Assembly: GCF_030463535.1 (NCBI RefSeq)
Contig: NC_132900.1
Span: 32,546,516-32,610,515, forward strand
Source: Salminus brasiliensis
Taxonomy: Eukaryota > Chordata > Actinopteri > Characiformes > Bryconidae
DNA length: 64,000 bases
Reading direction: 5' to 3'
Shown: piece after piece, positions 1 to 23,260 of the stretch
How the letters are laid out: each line of letters starts with the position of its first letter
Position numbering within the stretch: the stretch's first letter is position 1
Made by a program: the position numbers and the translations under genes
Notes under the pieces: model-generated
The model's input: only the letters and a program-made list of their open reading frames with translations
The model's database searches: none
What the model was told of the DNA's origin: nothing

Positions 1-2877
1 ACCACTAACCTCTAATCATACGGAGCTCCTGACATCATCATCATCATCATCATCATCATCTAAACACAGAAATCACAGATCTGATCTCTGTTCCCCTGAT
101 CAGACTCACCGTGATCTCTGGTCTAATCTTTGCTCATCAGTGTCGACTTGACTAGACTGAACTACTGAACTACTGAAATATTTACTTAAAATAACTGAAC
201 TGATTTTCATGTTGAGGTTTAATCGTGTTACTGTATTTATATGTGTCCATCATACATGTTCAGAATAAAATAATAACGTTAGGATTATTCCCAAAGGAAC
301 TCAATATTTAGTCAATAATTGCCTGGAAATTATGCAAATGATGCAAATGATGCAAATGTAAATTCAGTGCACCACAGAGTGAAAAGGGGAACAACATCCT
401 CCTCTGGTTAAAACCAGACCACAAAACAAGAACCAAACAACAGCAATGAGAACAAAGAATGGAGAAATGATGGATGCTTATGACCAACAGAACCCAACTG
501 TACCTGATACTGGGGTACTGGAAATAACCGATTCTCCGCTTCAGTCAGGTACGATCCAAATCTCATAGGCCTGTCCTTGTGACCCTGACCTGGTTTTCAA
601 GACTGTGTACTGGAACAGGGAGGTCAGTACTAAAACACAGCCTTGATCAGAAGATACTAAAGGAGCTTATTGATTTAATTAGTGCTGCACTGTTCTGAGA
701 CCAGGCCTAAATCCTGAAAATGTGCGGGACTGTTGAGCCACAGCTTCCTCCAAGATCTGAGATAGTGACACACATAAACTACACGGCAGATTAGAGACGT
801 AAACATCTTTATTTAAAATAGTGAATTACATTAAAGATCAGGGCCGAAGTTGATGAAGTGTTTCTGAGGATTTAACTGCAGTCTATCATCATCATCACCT
901 CTACAGTTTAGCTCAGGTCACGTAGTTCTGCAGTTTATTATCTGAGTGGAATTAAACCAACGTTAGTAACGTCTAGAGAAGCAGCAGCTGACTGATGCAG
1001 TGACCAGGGTCGAGACGTAGCGCTGCAGTTTTAGCTGTGGTCCAGTGGTGCACCCAGTCATACATATTAAGCTCCATACCTGCATGCTTGACAGAAATAT
1101 GCAGACGGCAGGGGACAGTTATGAAAGTATGTACTCTAACAAAGTGCAGCACTGAACTTTAAATAACCTAAAGCTTCTGCAAGAGCTGATCACACACTGT
1201 ATTCCCCACGGCCCTTTAACCTGCCTATCATTTAGTTAAGGAACCTTTTTAAGTCTGTAGAACCTGTGAGACGGCTGCTGGTGTTATCTGATGTTATTCT
1301 GTATGTCTTATAATAGAGGTGCATGGTGTTTGGGCTGCATGTAAGGCGGGCCGCTCTGACCCAGCGTGCAGAAGTAAGCTGTAATGGATGATTTGGACGG
1401 CTCAGTCCCAGGACACTTCAGCCAGCTGAGCGGCAGAGAGCATGCAGCTAGTCTAGAAATGCTTGTGAAGGAAGGTGAAAATACTGTGAGGCCTCATGTG
1501 TGACACTACCTCCATATTAGTACCAGGAGGTCAGGCTCAGGTGACTGAAGGAGAAAGACACTCCAGTTGGGTCCGCAGCAGGAACAACAGTGAGTATTCA
1601 GTCAGATGATCTCTTCAGGTTAGGACTAAAAATGATTTGACAGGACAAGACCAGCACTAGGAATTACACACTGAGGTAGAGGAAACCCATGAGCAGAAAG
1701 AGTCTGGTCATGATGGGACCTTCCCAAGAGGTTTAAAAAGGTGAGCTGACCTACAGAGGCTGGAGCCGATCTACATGTTTGTGTCTACTGCAAAAAAACC
1801 TTCTAATGACAAACACAAGAAAGAAAGACGCTTATCTGTGTAGTGTTTATTTCCCATTCTGCTGTTCATCTAAGGCATTACCTCAGGGAGAATACAACAG
1901 CAGTATTCTTAAAGTAATGCTGCAGGTTGCACAGAATACGCCATACAGATACAGAACATGCCAAGAGAAACTGAAAATGTGGGGCTTTAATGAGCAGCCG
2001 TCTCACAGCGGCGACTGGTGTTTTATATATATTACTGTAGGAATACAGGAAGGCCTTAATAGAAGAACTTTAAAAGCAAATCAGTGATATAAAAGGATGA
2101 GACTCCGTGCATCCCCTCAGTTCTAGCTTTCATACCACTGTAAGCATTCACACACATTAATGCCAACAGCTGTGAAAAAGCACATTCAGCTCCTCAATCA
2201 GGTTAGTAAACAGCTGCATGTGCAAAAGAAACTATTTCACCTGGGACTGACACTAAGCACAACCAATCATGAAAAACAAAAAGCTGATTGAATGACAGCT
2301 GATGTTAAAATCATTTTCATAATTAGGTTTAATTACAGTGAACGATTCGGGATCAGTGGAGTAAATGGTTCTGTATCTGCTGTCCTTTGCCTCTCCGTAC
2401 TCTGTGAGGTTTAGTACAGTTCACAGCGTAGATGGTGTCTATTGCTAACAGCTCTGGGCCTGCTTTCCCTACAGAGTCGTCAGACGATGGTTCTGAGATA
2501 CTAGGAATGCACAACGTAGAGCTTTGATTGGATTCATCTGGTTACAGAGATGTACTAAAATGAATGATGGTGTCATTTTAGCTCAGCGCTGCCAAACTTC
2601 TCCAAACCTCAATGACCACGTCATCAATCACTGGTTAAAATGATCCAATAAATCGCAGCACTGGACCAGCGGCGATTCTGATCCGACTGCCTTCTCCATG
2701 TGCATCCCTAGAGAACACCTCTATCTTCCTCAATATCTTTAGGAAATCAAGCCTCAAAGTCAAAGTAATGGTGTACAAACTTCACTAACAGAGAGAGAGA
2801 AGGGGAAACAGTAGACCCAAAAAGCCACATGACCACTGGCGGAGCCGTATGGGCAGTCCCTGACTTCATGGTGATGG
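1..2877. other. Gene-free 3' flank of sirt2
   Basis: I recognise no coding gene here; the short open frames have no family resemblance. A (CAT)n run lies at about 33-60. This stretch is directly downstream of the sirt2 stop codon on the minus strand, so part of it should be sirt2 3' UTR. A minus-strand AATAAA near 809-814 is one possible poly(A) signal, about 2 kb past the stop; I cannot say whether it is used. Confidence 0.5.
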
Positions 2878-8528
<5,651 letters not shown>

Positions 8529-8689
8529 CTATCCGCCTTCACTAACTCTGCAAACACCTGCGAACGGCCTCAACTCACAGCCTGAACCGCTTCACTCCGA
8601 CACTGACTTCTGCTTTAAAAGGACTTGTTGTTGTGCATCGGGGTAATCCGCCCGGGTGGAAACACAGGCAGGGCTCCTGTGACTGAGGA

Positions 8690-8795
8690 GAACTGACCGC
8701 GTCCACTGCAGACACTACAGACACTGCAGACACTGCAGACTCTACAGACTCTACAGACACTGCAGACTCTACAGACTCTACAGACACTGCAGAGT
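8690..8795. repeat. Short minisatellite upstream of sirt2
   Basis: About eight alternating units of the forms GACACTGCA and GACTCTACA with ACAGAC links. It lies about 160-270 bp upstream of the sirt2 start codon, so it may be in the promoter or 5' UTR. It rules out the open frame at 8575-8820 as a real gene. Confidence 0.85.
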
Positions 8796-9242
8796 TATTA
8801 TTAATATTATTACATTTCATATCGCATAAAATAGTTTAATCAAAGTAAAAATAAATATAATAGTCAGTTCAGATTCAGAAGACCCACTTAAAACACCCAG
8901 ATAATCAACCACCCCCGGTACACTACTGAACACGAACCTCTAGGAGCTGAGGGAACAAGCCACGTGGATTTCAGTACCCAGTACCATCAAGCTCACTTCA
9001 GTACCTGGATTTTATAGGAAGAGAAAGCCTCTGATGGTTTGACTAAATCTATGCTGTATAATTCAGGATATCAGCAAAATGAAACCTCACATTAGTCTGA
9101 GGAAGCCAATCTAAACACTGTACCTCTCATCTCCCGCCTCATGGTCTGCTCTGTACCGGATCCAGCTCACACACACCTCTATAATAAGGATTATAGGATT
9201 AACCACTCTCTCTCAACTAGATTTGACACATGCATTTATTCC

Positions 9243-9500
9243 AGCCAGCCATAACATTAGCACCACTGCAAAATGAAGTGAAGAACATTCCTGTCCAGTA
9301 GTGGAGATATTAGTCAGCAGGTAAACGGTCAGATCTTTAGGGTGATGAAGGTGCTGAAGCAGCAAAAATGGACAAGTGTAAGAATCAGAGACACTCTGAC
9401 AAGAACCAAAGGGGTGCTGCCCACCTCACAACTTACTGGACAAGGATCTGCTGCTGACGTTAGTCTTGGTACACAAGGGGGAACCACTTAATATTAGGCA
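9243..9500 (+). mobile_element. Internally deleted Tc1-family remnant
   Basis: The left end CCATAACATTAGCACCACTG and the following stretch (GCAGCAAAAATGGACAAGTG, then AAGAATCAGAGAC) resemble the 5' end of the common fish Tc1 element with GATCAGCCATAACATT termini. After about 170 bp it jumps to a sequence like the 3' end of the same element (GGATCTGCTGCTGACGTTAG). The whole transposase core is missing. Confidence 0.6.
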
Positions 9501-9811
9501 TATTAATATTAATGCTGCACACATACCAAAACACAGATACCCTTATCTTCTGACAAATAAAAGACACAGAAAAGGCAGTCACGTCTTTATGCCACAATTA
9601 ACCATTTACTCCAGAAGTGTACAATAATAAATACTCCAGGTATGAAAATGCATGTGCCCTGGCATCTGAGCTATCACACAATTTCAGCTCGCTCTGAAGA
9701 CAAACACAATGCATCACAAACTGCATGACTGTGTGGTGAGGACTGATGCCATCAGCTAGGGTAATTTAGATCCCCAAGCATTGTGATTCAGGTCCAGTAT
9801 CCACAGTCCCA

Positions 9812-13188
<3,377 letters not shown>

Positions 13189-14172
13189 ACTGGACAATGA
13201 CCACAGACGCAGAAGGACAAACTTCATTCGTTTGGCGTTTCTCTGCACAGGGTTTGCCTCTCCAGCAGGGGGCGCCACAACAACACGGACGAGTGACTGC
13301 AGCGCCTTAAACCGGAAGAAGCGGCGGTGTTTTCTTATGATGATCAAATTTAATACGAAACTATTTATTATTATTTATATTCTTCTTTTTCATTCTTACA
13401 GTAACTCAAACAATTCTACCTTAAATATTTACACATATTGGAACAATATTAGTATTTTATACAATAAAATAAAAGACCATCACCTCTAATTCTAACAAAA
13501 CCCTTTATTTTGACAATTAATTGAAAATGAATTTGAGGCCAAATAATAAAAAATATCTAATGTAAGGGTGTCTGATTCAGATTTCCTCCAGAGCTCTGCA
13601 GGCGTCAGCACTGTCTCTCAGGTGCGTGTGCGGAGCTGCGGAGCTGCGGAGCTGAGGCCTGGGAGGGACTGAGTTTGACGCCGCTTCCCTGAATTTAGCC
13701 ACCCAGTGAAACAGCTGTCCACTGAACTCACAGAACTGCAGATCCTCGGCTAAGATTCGCTGTAGGTTGTTTTTTAATCTTCATTAACATTCACACGTCC
13801 GTTCAGTCGAGGGTTTTACTGCAGGCTCTAGTTCAGTGGAACACTGCAGGAGCACTACAGTGCAGAATGTCTGTGCAATTTAGCATGCAGTATATTCCCT
13901 TTTTTATTAAATATTCATCCCAAATAAAGGTCTTTGGCTTTATTTGATATGAAACAGACACATCAGCACATCCACCTGCATATGATTGTCAGGGATGTTA
14001 TTAATTAATTCAGTATTCATTAATTCATTTGAAAATGTATGTTTAGGTTTATCTCACCTTGTGCGTCTTGTCTGAAACCACTCCAGGCTTCCAATTGGCT
14101 TTTACTTTATATTTTTAATGAAAAAAAGTAACAAAATTACTGATCTGTAAAACATCACTAAAAAAATACTTG

Positions 14173-14213
<41 letters not shown>

Positions 14214-15784
14214 TTGCTGTATGGGGCCAATTCCATTTGTATCCTACACTAATGAAATGGATGCATGGATAAATGCATTTTTTTTTTGTTATTTATTGTT
14301 GCTCATATTTGACAGTTATTACTGTTCGTTCTAATGACGGCCTGTTTGGTTACTGTAGGCTTTGGTTCAACATGCATAGCTTGCACCCAGGTTTCACACT
14401 TGCACCCCTTTACTAATAAGATCACCTCTGGGACAGGTATACACACACTCAGCAGCAGCAAAGTAGATTCTCAGGGTTTGAATTACTGCGAGCTCTTACA
14501 GGAATTAGCCCCGCGCTCCTCCGGGCTCTGCTCTAGTTGAGTTGCCAAACTGCAGCCAGGCCTTCACTGAGTGGGTAGGACATGTGTAAAAGCCTCGAGG
14601 GGAACTGGTGGGCTGTTTCTGAACTGTCCCCCCAGCCGTGTTCCAGCAGTGAATGATGAAAATTCAGGTCACCACAGGCTGTGAACGGGCACCGGAGCAG
14701 GGTCACATGATACTATAATAAATCAGCAGCTATTGTTTTGTGTTGAGGTTCTTTAAATGTTAAAGAGGTTCTTCATATCCAAGCGTGGCAGAAACAAAAA
14801 CGGAGTCAGACCTGGGTCTTTTATGGGTAAAGAACCTCCACATCGATCAGGACGGGGTTCTCACCAAGCATCACATCCATCCCTCACTCCCACTTCAGAT
14901 GATCCTAACACTAAGATGCCTTTGGGAAACTGGGTCCCGGTTCTAGCACCTCTGTCACCATTTAATGTTCGACTTTCATGTGATTGAAAGAATACTTTGG
15001 ACACCTGGTTTCTTTCACCACTGTGAACAATACTGACTCAAAACACCAGGAGCTTCATGCAGGTCCGCAGTGCTGCAGGTGTGAAGGAGCTGTTTTTTTA
15101 TATATGTGGCTTTTTTCGGAAAAAAGAAAAAAAAAGGTAAAAAAATAAATGTATGAATATCAGAGAACAGAACACTAAGCTCGGCTTCCTAACAGCAGGA
15201 ATATGTTTATTCTGGTTGAACACGACAGTTTCCTCCCACTGTAACCAACTGTGGAAATGCTGCCAGCTGGGAGAGATGAAGAGAGCATGAATTATGAATT
15301 TAGAATAAAATTAGACTGAAAACAGCAGAGTCGAGGCACCGCCGACCCGTTTGGACCCGACTATTTAATCCTAATCCAACTCTGAGTCATTGGAGGCATC
15401 AGATCAGATCAGGAGGCAAAATATCCTGACCGAGGAATCCCTAGTTCTAGGTGATCGTCAGTAATGTGAGCGGGACGCAGTCCAGTTGTCAGGTGGTTGG
15501 GTTACTTGGTGTGAGCAGCTGTAGGAGATCATCTGAGAGATAAAACAACAATGAATTATTTATTAAAGAGGAGGAGGAGGAGGAGGAGGATTGGAGGGGA
15601 GAAGTGAATAAATGGGAAAGGGTTGGGGGTATTGTTGACCTTCTCCTCAAAAAGTCAGAAACTGATGCTTCCAGTTTCTCTGTAGGAAGATATGAGCAGA
15701 TAGTTCAGCTGAGAAGTAAGATATTAATTCATAACGTCCTAAAGAACTCATCATCATCAGCTGCTACTGAACGGCAGCAGAGAA

Positions 15785-16090
15785 TATAGGAGGACAGGCT
15801 GTACACCTGCATTTCTGGACAAGCTGAGAGAGCTGCAGAAGCGTCACTGAAAGGTAGAGCAGCATGTGGACTGAGGGGGTAGAGTAATACTACAGGATTG
15901 GACACTAATATGACTCTATGGGTTACGCAGCGTTACGCTCACAGTTCTGGAGAGCGCCGTCCTGCTCGCTTCACCAGAGCTCCATAGTGCAGTTAGCAGC
16001 GCTCCGAGCCCGGAGTAGCAGCGCTAGAGACGCTGTCCTCCCTGATACAGTCAGTGGAGCAGCACCGTGATCCTGAAGCTGCTGATTTTA
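15785..16090 (-). repeat. Interspersed repeat family B, copy 1
   Basis: Near-identical, in reverse, to 27695-28075 and 43478-43885. Shared landmarks are CTCTATGGGTTACGCAGC, TTCTGGAGAGCGCC, CACCAGAGCTCCATAGTGCA and CTGTCCTCCCTGATACAGTC. No coding frame and no inverted termini were seen. Confidence 0.85.
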
Positions 16091-16363
16091 AAGGTACAGA
16101 TTGCGGTTTTAAGATTATATAAGACTAGTGTTTTAAATACATTCGAATGTAAATAATATTTCTTCTGCTATCTGTCCTTTTATGGATGGAGATTAACTCA
16201 TCAAAGCAGAGAGAAAGGAAGTCTTACAGATTACCTGCAGATCTTTACGGACAGCACCAGAACCTGCACCAGTGATTCTATCAGCTAATATTCTTCCTTT
16301 TTATCTGTTCTCCTCTCTGAATGTCACTCCTCACCCCTGGCACCCTGTCACTCTCTGTCTTAG

Positions 16364-16400
<37 letters not shown>

Positions 16401-19142
16401 TCCATGGTGACATAATCATAGCATCCTTTCCCTGTCCTCAACCCCATCCCCCTACCATTTCATATTCAGTGAGGGAGGACAGCATCGTTACTCCAGCTGA
16501 AGGTTCATTATGCTGGTGGAGGAGAGCGATGATGGGCTTTAAAGGCTGTGTGTTTTCATGCACTAGCTCTGCTCATCAGTCAGCCGCCTTCCTCCCGTCC
16601 TCACCCGAGGCAGAGTCGCTGTGGGTGATGACCCACTGCAACGTAATCAAAACACTGACATAAATATCTGTAACCTATTAAATGAGGGGTGTGGGGTGAT
16701 GCTGCTGTATTCCTGGACACGTTTCACTGGGTGAGATGTTTCCTAGCCATCATTAGCTCTTCCGGTGCTAGCTCACAGACGTGTTTCAGGCCCAAACACA
16801 CAGGTTAACCTCCTGACCCCTGTAGGGTTTTTATTACGTTTTTAATCCGAACACACAAACCATTTGAAGGCAGGCAGCATGTACCACCAGCCACCAGCAG
16901 AGGGCCTGGCCAGCATAGTAGGGCAGCTGGTGGATCTGGGGTAAAGAACTCCAAGTCCCAGAATCCCCAGCGGTAATCAACGCTGACCAGACCCACCTGT
17001 GTGGCAGGTTATATATACACCCAGCCAAACACACTCCCCCGTCGCACCTTTGTAGAGGGGCGGCCAGTAGCGGTGGGCTGAGGGCGGTGGGCTGTGGGGA
17101 AAAGCTCCGCTTGTGGAGGAGCCGGTGTGCCCGGCCCTGCCCGGCCCAGCCCGGCCGCGGAGAGTCCTCCCGGGAAGCGGAGACTGCGGTCCGAGCTTCC
17201 CTTCGACTGTTCGGAGCTTCCTTTGTTACGCGCTGGGTCACGTAGTGTCAGCAAGCACCAATCATATCTTCACTTAAAACGTTCAGCTTTTGTCTCAGGC
17301 ATGATATAAAAGCCCCCAAATATGATACCCCCCAAAATAACATAAATAAATAAACTGTGCACTTGAGTCCAAACCCAAACTCCACCCCACACCGTCCCAT
17401 ACCCCACTCCACACCGTAACACGGGTCAGAGTCTAAGGGGTTAAACAGGCATGCGGTTGTAGTTCAGTGGAATATTCTCAGGTGATAAATAGCTTTGTTG
17501 CAGCTCTGGGTGGTGATTTATGATTTAAACTTGATATATTGATAATAGTCAATATATTTAATGTGCTGTAAGAAAGCCTGGAACACAGTGACTGTTTTTA
17601 CTGTTTTACCTTCCAGGCTTCAGGCTCTTAAGTGTTTGTGTTTCCAGCATCAGCAGATAGACCCAGAGGTGGATGGGTTCCCCTTTTGAGTCTTTTGAGT
17701 CTTGGTTCCTCCTAGGGTTCCTCTCTCAGTTCAGACCTGGATTACACTCCTCTGAGCTTGATGTTGGAAAGCCTTCCTCTCTGCGTTCCTCATTATGCTG
17801 GGGATCTGCAGTGGATGAACAGGCGTAGTTGTTCAGTGTTAAAATGTTCAAATGTTTTGAGAGGTTTGTCTTCTTTAATAAATCTGTCAACTGGAATTCA
17901 CCATGTAGGGTCTACTGGCCAAATGGTGCTACTGGCAGAAGCTCAAAAATGTTCTAAATGTAAATTGATTGAGGTTCACTGCAGTAACTGTGGCCTCGAC
18001 TTAACCAGGGTCTCACACAAGCAGCCTTCCTTTACCGGCCTTCTTTCTATAAACACTCGAAATACCTGTTTGCAGGGAAGGTGCACGGCCAGGGCCGGAG
18101 GGCCCGGCCCCTGTGATGCAGAGTGACTCGGGGGGGCTAATTTCAGCACTTCAGCAGGATTAGCAGTTTTATGTATCCCGCCAGTACTGGAGCAGATTCA
18201 CATTCTGTGGCAGGTCTGGATCATTTAGCAGATCTTTCAAATCTTTACGTTTACAGTGAATAATTCTCTACTGTTGAATATCTGAAGGTCTCTGTGAATA
18301 TTATTGGAGGAGCCTGTTGGCGGTCCGGTGACCAGTCCAGTTAGAAAGGATGAAGACTATTACACTGAACCTGTTAGTGGGATCCGGGAGTTCGGCACGA
18401 CCAATCGCTTTTCACTGCATTTGATAGATACGGGTTTCAGATGCAAATAAACAGACACATATCCGTTACAGTACAACACCTCTTTATTCAGAACCCCAGC
18501 CTAGAAATCTAGAGTCAGGGTGTGACCAAAAATAGATTTGATTAAATTAACCTCTTTTTTAAATATTAATTATTGCCTTTGTCCCATATTCTCTGGATCA
18601 GTTGTGATGTCAGTCTGAAGCTGGTGAGGCGCGGCTGAACGTCCCGCTGAGAGAAAGTGAATAACCCTGTCGTAGGAGAACACTGACCACGGCCAGGACT
18701 CACAGCCAACTTAAAAAGTACATACTGTGAGTGGAGTGATTACATAACTCCGCCTGTGTGTGTGTGTGTGTGTGTGTTCGGAGTCCTTCCCTTAGGAGTG
18801 CTTGTGTTTCCTGTCTAATTGTCAGGATGCTTCAGGAGAGGGTTGAGGCGGACGGAGACGTGTGTGAATGAGCCCTGGCTCTGCTCCAAGTATGTTTCTG
18901 CCTGTGTGTGTGTGTGTGTGTGAGAGAGAGCGAGAGAGAGAGAGAGAGAGTGAGGCTGTAGTGTGGTGTCGTGCTGCAGTAGTGGTGCCAAATGCCTGAC
19001 GTGTGGTGGGGAGGGCGTGGGTGCTGCACCAGGCTGGTGGCTGATTGGTGTGTGCCGCAAAAATCTGCTACAACCTATTAGCACACACTTCACTGAGCCC
19101 CAGCCAGCCCACAGCTATCGCCCGTCTGTCGGCATTGCAGTG

Positions 19143-19211
<69 letters not shown>

Positions 19212-21159
19212 ATGTCTCGTCCCTTTGACCCGTACCCTTATTCCTTTTTACATTAGTGGCATGACTCAGTCCCCCTTTGACTGTATAAAGTACTGAATTT
19301 CCCTGATTCAGATGATTCAGATGCGAATGTTTGGACACTGGTTTTTTTAATTAATAAGAAATAAACAGAGCCTCTGCAGCATTAGAAAGGCTTTCCACAA
19401 ACGTTTGGACACAGATAAAATAACGAACCTCAGCAAGAGATTTCTGGCCCTGGCTGTAATTGGACTGATGTGGAAATGATTGGTATCAAGTCGATTCAGT
19501 GTAACACGTTTGAATCACACGAAGCCTGTGTCACTATCTATGTCTCTCTCTCCTGCTCTCGCGCTCTCTCCCGAGCTCATACTGTTCTACATGACCTGGG
19601 TGCTCTCCTTGCTGGTACATTGGGCCAGAAATTGCTCTTTATCTGCTGCCCTGAAGACTAGTGACGAGCAACCAGGCAGAAGAGCCGGCCCGCTACTTCA
19701 GCATGAGCTGCAAATCCACTGCTAACAAAACCCTGAACACTGCCCCATTCAGAGAGGCGGAGTCCCCCCGCCGGCAGGGGTCGGCTGTATAATCCAGCGC
19801 ACTGTGATTCTGCCTCAGTCATGATGTTTGATCACTGTTTAATAGCAGGAGCAGTAATTATGAGTAAGTGGTGCCTGTTTACAGTATCAATAATGAGCAA
19901 TCGATTTGATGAATGTTTATTGGAGATCCCTGTTAGCAATCCGCCAGGCTGCTCAGCAGATTCCGAGATTAACCAAACTGCCATTAGCTTCAGAAACACT
20001 CAACGCGTGACTGTACACACTGTTAGCCTTCATGAAGATTGTAGATTAAACGCTGGTTTAAAGTTGCACTCAAATATTCTAAAGGAACAGATTTTATTTC
20101 TGTTGAATTCACTCAAATCACAAATCAGTTACATTCATTTACATTGATTACATGATTTTGTATTTTTTTGTTTTCTGTTTTTGTACAACAGTGTTTATTC
20201 ATTCCTACTACATCTGCTGTTTCAGACACTGAAGTATAATCATACTAAGAGCATTTTGTAATATTTGTATATTTGAATTGCTGTATTAATATAATGGATC
20301 AGATCAGATGGATCAGCCCTGCTTGTTCGTCTCTGAAAGTCTTACTGTTTATTAATAATGCTGATCTCACCAACTTACAAGGAACGATCGAGCCCTCACA
20401 CAGCTTTGGCTCCTGGCTTTGGTCCTCCAATAGGAGTGCGTGCTGGAAAACCAACTTTCCAAAAACACAAACATTACCTTCATTTATGCTAATTATTATC
20501 TATAATTGGATATTAATCATAGCAAATTCACTGTCGAGATTTCTCTGAGGTTTTTCACGTGGTTGCAGCGGCGGTTGTGAATGTGAGGTGGCGTGTTCAG
20601 GCCCGCAGGTGGTGACAGTGGTGATCTCGCTTGTGTTGGGGGAAAAAGATCCCTGCCTCTCTCTCAGGAAGTGACGTGCTCCTCTGGCCATCTGTCTACA
20701 CATTAATCCCTGCAGCGCTTAGCGATATTACCGCCTGGCTTATCGCCATGGCAACAGGCCTTCAATCCCAACCCGGCACTGCTCCCATGTGACTAGTGGG
20801 GGTGGGAGTATGGAGACATAGAGAGGTGGGTTTGATGTAAGTGTGCAGAAGCGCACACACACACACACACACAATCATTCACCATTCTCCACACTGACTC
20901 CTGACTCTGGCAGAACAGCGTGAATGAAAGGCAGAGCAGTGATTCTGATCCACATCAGTTCTAATCCTCAGCCGAACCCATCAGTCCCGCACCGCTCCTG
21001 ATCACCCTGCTGATTGCTGTTGGCTCCAGGCAGCTCTATCAGGACGCTGCAGCAGCTGGTCCTTTTATCATGGAGCGGTCAGACAGTACTGAGAATAGAC
21101 AGCTCTTCCCATACACACAGATTTAACCCAATATGACACTAACAATACAACATCTTGTC

Positions 21160-21680
21160 TTTTACACTACATGCCCAAATGTTTGTGGACACCCCTTCTA
21201 ATGAATGCATTCAGCCACTTCAAGTGGCACCCATTACTGACACAGCTTGTCTAGTCCCTGTAGAGAAGAAGTACTGCCAATAGAATAGGACTCTCTGGAG
21301 CAGATAAACGTCATGACCCTATTGGCTCCATGCTGCCTAATGCAGGGCTAGTTGAGGTGTATAAAGCTGTGGAGCAGTGGAAGAGCTGTGCTCTCTGGAA
21401 TGATGGCGGTGGAGCTCCATCCAGTACTTTTGGGATGAGTTGGGTAGTTGGGAATGAGTTGGGGTGGTGATCATCAATTAAATTTTCACAGCAATGCTCC
21501 TCCTAAATCTAGTAGAAAGTCTTCTTCTCTGGACAGTAGAGACAGTTACTCCAACAGAAGCAGGAGAAACTCTTTAATACCCTTGATTTCAGAAGAAGCA
21601 GTGAACGAGCAGGTGTCCCAATACTTTTGTCTATATATTGTAACTTGTGTTATATGTAATGTTTTTATTTTAAATCCTTT
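21160..21680 (+). mobile_element. Family A inverted-repeat element, copy 2
   Basis: Begins with ACACTACATGCCCAAATGTT and GTGGACACCCC, and ends with CCAATACTTTTGTCTATATA. The interior matches the 7086 and 45220 copies, including GACTCTCTGGAGCAGAT and CTCCTCCTAAATCTAGTAG. It has no transposase frame. Confidence 0.8.
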
Positions 21681-21713
21681 AAGTAAATAAATTAATAAAT
21701 AAGTGTACAAAAA

Positions 21714-21762
<49 letters not shown>

Positions 21763-23209
21763 CGGAGCTCAGTCTCTGCTCATACAACATTCAAGGTGTT
21801 TAATTTGGCCATCATGTACAGTACACAGTCAGAAACATACAGAAACCAAACCTTCAACAAATATCAGTCAGATATATAAAAATCAGCAGATTTTCTTTTA
21901 AAAATAAGAAACGAGATCAGGAAGTTTGAAGAAACCTAGCAAAGACTATCAAAGATAGGTTGTGGACCTTTCGGTCGAGCTTAGGGGGAAGAGTGACTTC
22001 TGCAGAGTCGAGACTCGAGGCCTGCCGGATCACTCTGCAGACCCGTCCCTGAATGTTCCTCTATGTGTGACAACAAGTCGAGCGGCGCTGCGGATGAATT
22101 AACCAGTACAGCAGATGGTGTCGGGTTTGCAGCTGAAAGTGAAAATTTCAGGCTTTTTTTGATCTTTCTGCTAAAGATAGAATCTTGCTGATTTAACGGG
22201 GCATTGATGCCTCAGAAGTCTTCATCTATGGTGGTTGGAGATGAATGGATTTGGAGTGCTGAAATAAAGATGAAACTAAATACAAATAGATAAAAATACC
22301 TTCAATATCCAAATACCCTTGTTTCCCCTCTCAGCACTTATAATAATTAATGAAGTAAGTCATTCTTCTGCTAATAGCACAACATCATGGATTAAAGGGT
22401 TGCAGATTGACCTCATTAAAGCTAAATGTGCCTAATCCCTAATAGGTCCTGGTCCAAGCACTGAGCTTCAGTCAGCAGAGAGTGTTGATGCTGAAAACAC
22501 CTCCGATTTAGAACAGGCTGCTCTTCCTTTCGTGGCAGTGTGCAGGTTCCTGTTTAGAGGGCAGTTTAATGCCAGTGCAATAAGTCGCATATACAAAAGG
22601 TAACAGATAGATCCTGATATGGCTTTTAGATCCAAGTTCAGCTCCTGGATTCTTCAACGTCGGCCTCTTCTTCTACTTTAATAAAATGCTGTTAGGATTG
22701 CATTAGAGCATTAGCACTAGCATTAGCACTAGCATTCATGGAGATTTATGGGTGGCATTGAACAGCTTCCTCTGGACCACAATAGAAATCAGAGGTGGCA
22801 AATCCAGGTCCTGGAAGTAAAAATCTGTGTTTTTTAACGATCTAAGTGATATCGGACCTAAGCTAGGTGGTGTTGCAGTGAAAATCTCCCCTTTCTTTTG
22901 AAGCAGTTTCTAACTACTAACTGATCAGCAGCCCAAACGCAGGCCATGGACCCCGGGATGAACTCGGTTAAAAAAATGAAACCTCTGTCCTATATAAGTC
23001 AGAACATGTGCTGTATTCCAGGCCCTGTTGAACCCATGGTAGCAGTAGGAATGGCTCAGTGATGGTACACAGTATAGCCGTATGCTGCAGTACCATCAAT
23101 TTAATAAACTGCTGTTTCAGTTGCTATGGAACTAGTTGTAAAGGTAGTGTTGTTACCCTGGTTCCTGAAACATACCCTGACCCTGTTTCTCTCTGTGCAT
23201 AGAACAGCA

Positions 23210-23260
23210 TCAATAATAATAATAATAATAGTAATAATAATAATAATAATAATAATAGGC
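23210..23260. repeat. (AAT)n microsatellite
   Basis: About 16 AAT/AATAGT units in the gene-free region. Confidence 0.95.

Larger units (their letters stand above)
8529..9811. other. sirt2 upstream region and dmac2 3' flank
   Basis: This 1.3-kb spacer separates the dmac2 stop codon from the sirt2 start; both genes run on the minus strand. It should hold the sirt2 promoter and the dmac2 3' UTR. I see no clear TATA box. A minus-strand AATAAA at about 9231-9237 is a candidate dmac2 poly(A) signal. It also holds a 12- to 13-bp minisatellite and a Tc1 remnant, listed separately. Confidence 0.5.

Noticed and set aside
1779-2087. 102-codon plus-strand open frame
   Set aside because: It has no family resemblance and no splice context, and lies in the sirt2 3' flank.
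14176-14210. Z-DNA-forming (GT)n runs as a regulatory feature
   Set aside because: Such runs are everywhere in this window and show no position relative to a gene that supports a role.
18376-18400. GGGAGTTCGGCACGACC, similar to a cDNA library adaptor
   Set aside because: The match is only about ten bases, it lacks the flanking EcoRI site, and the surroundings read as normal genomic DNA; chance is likely.
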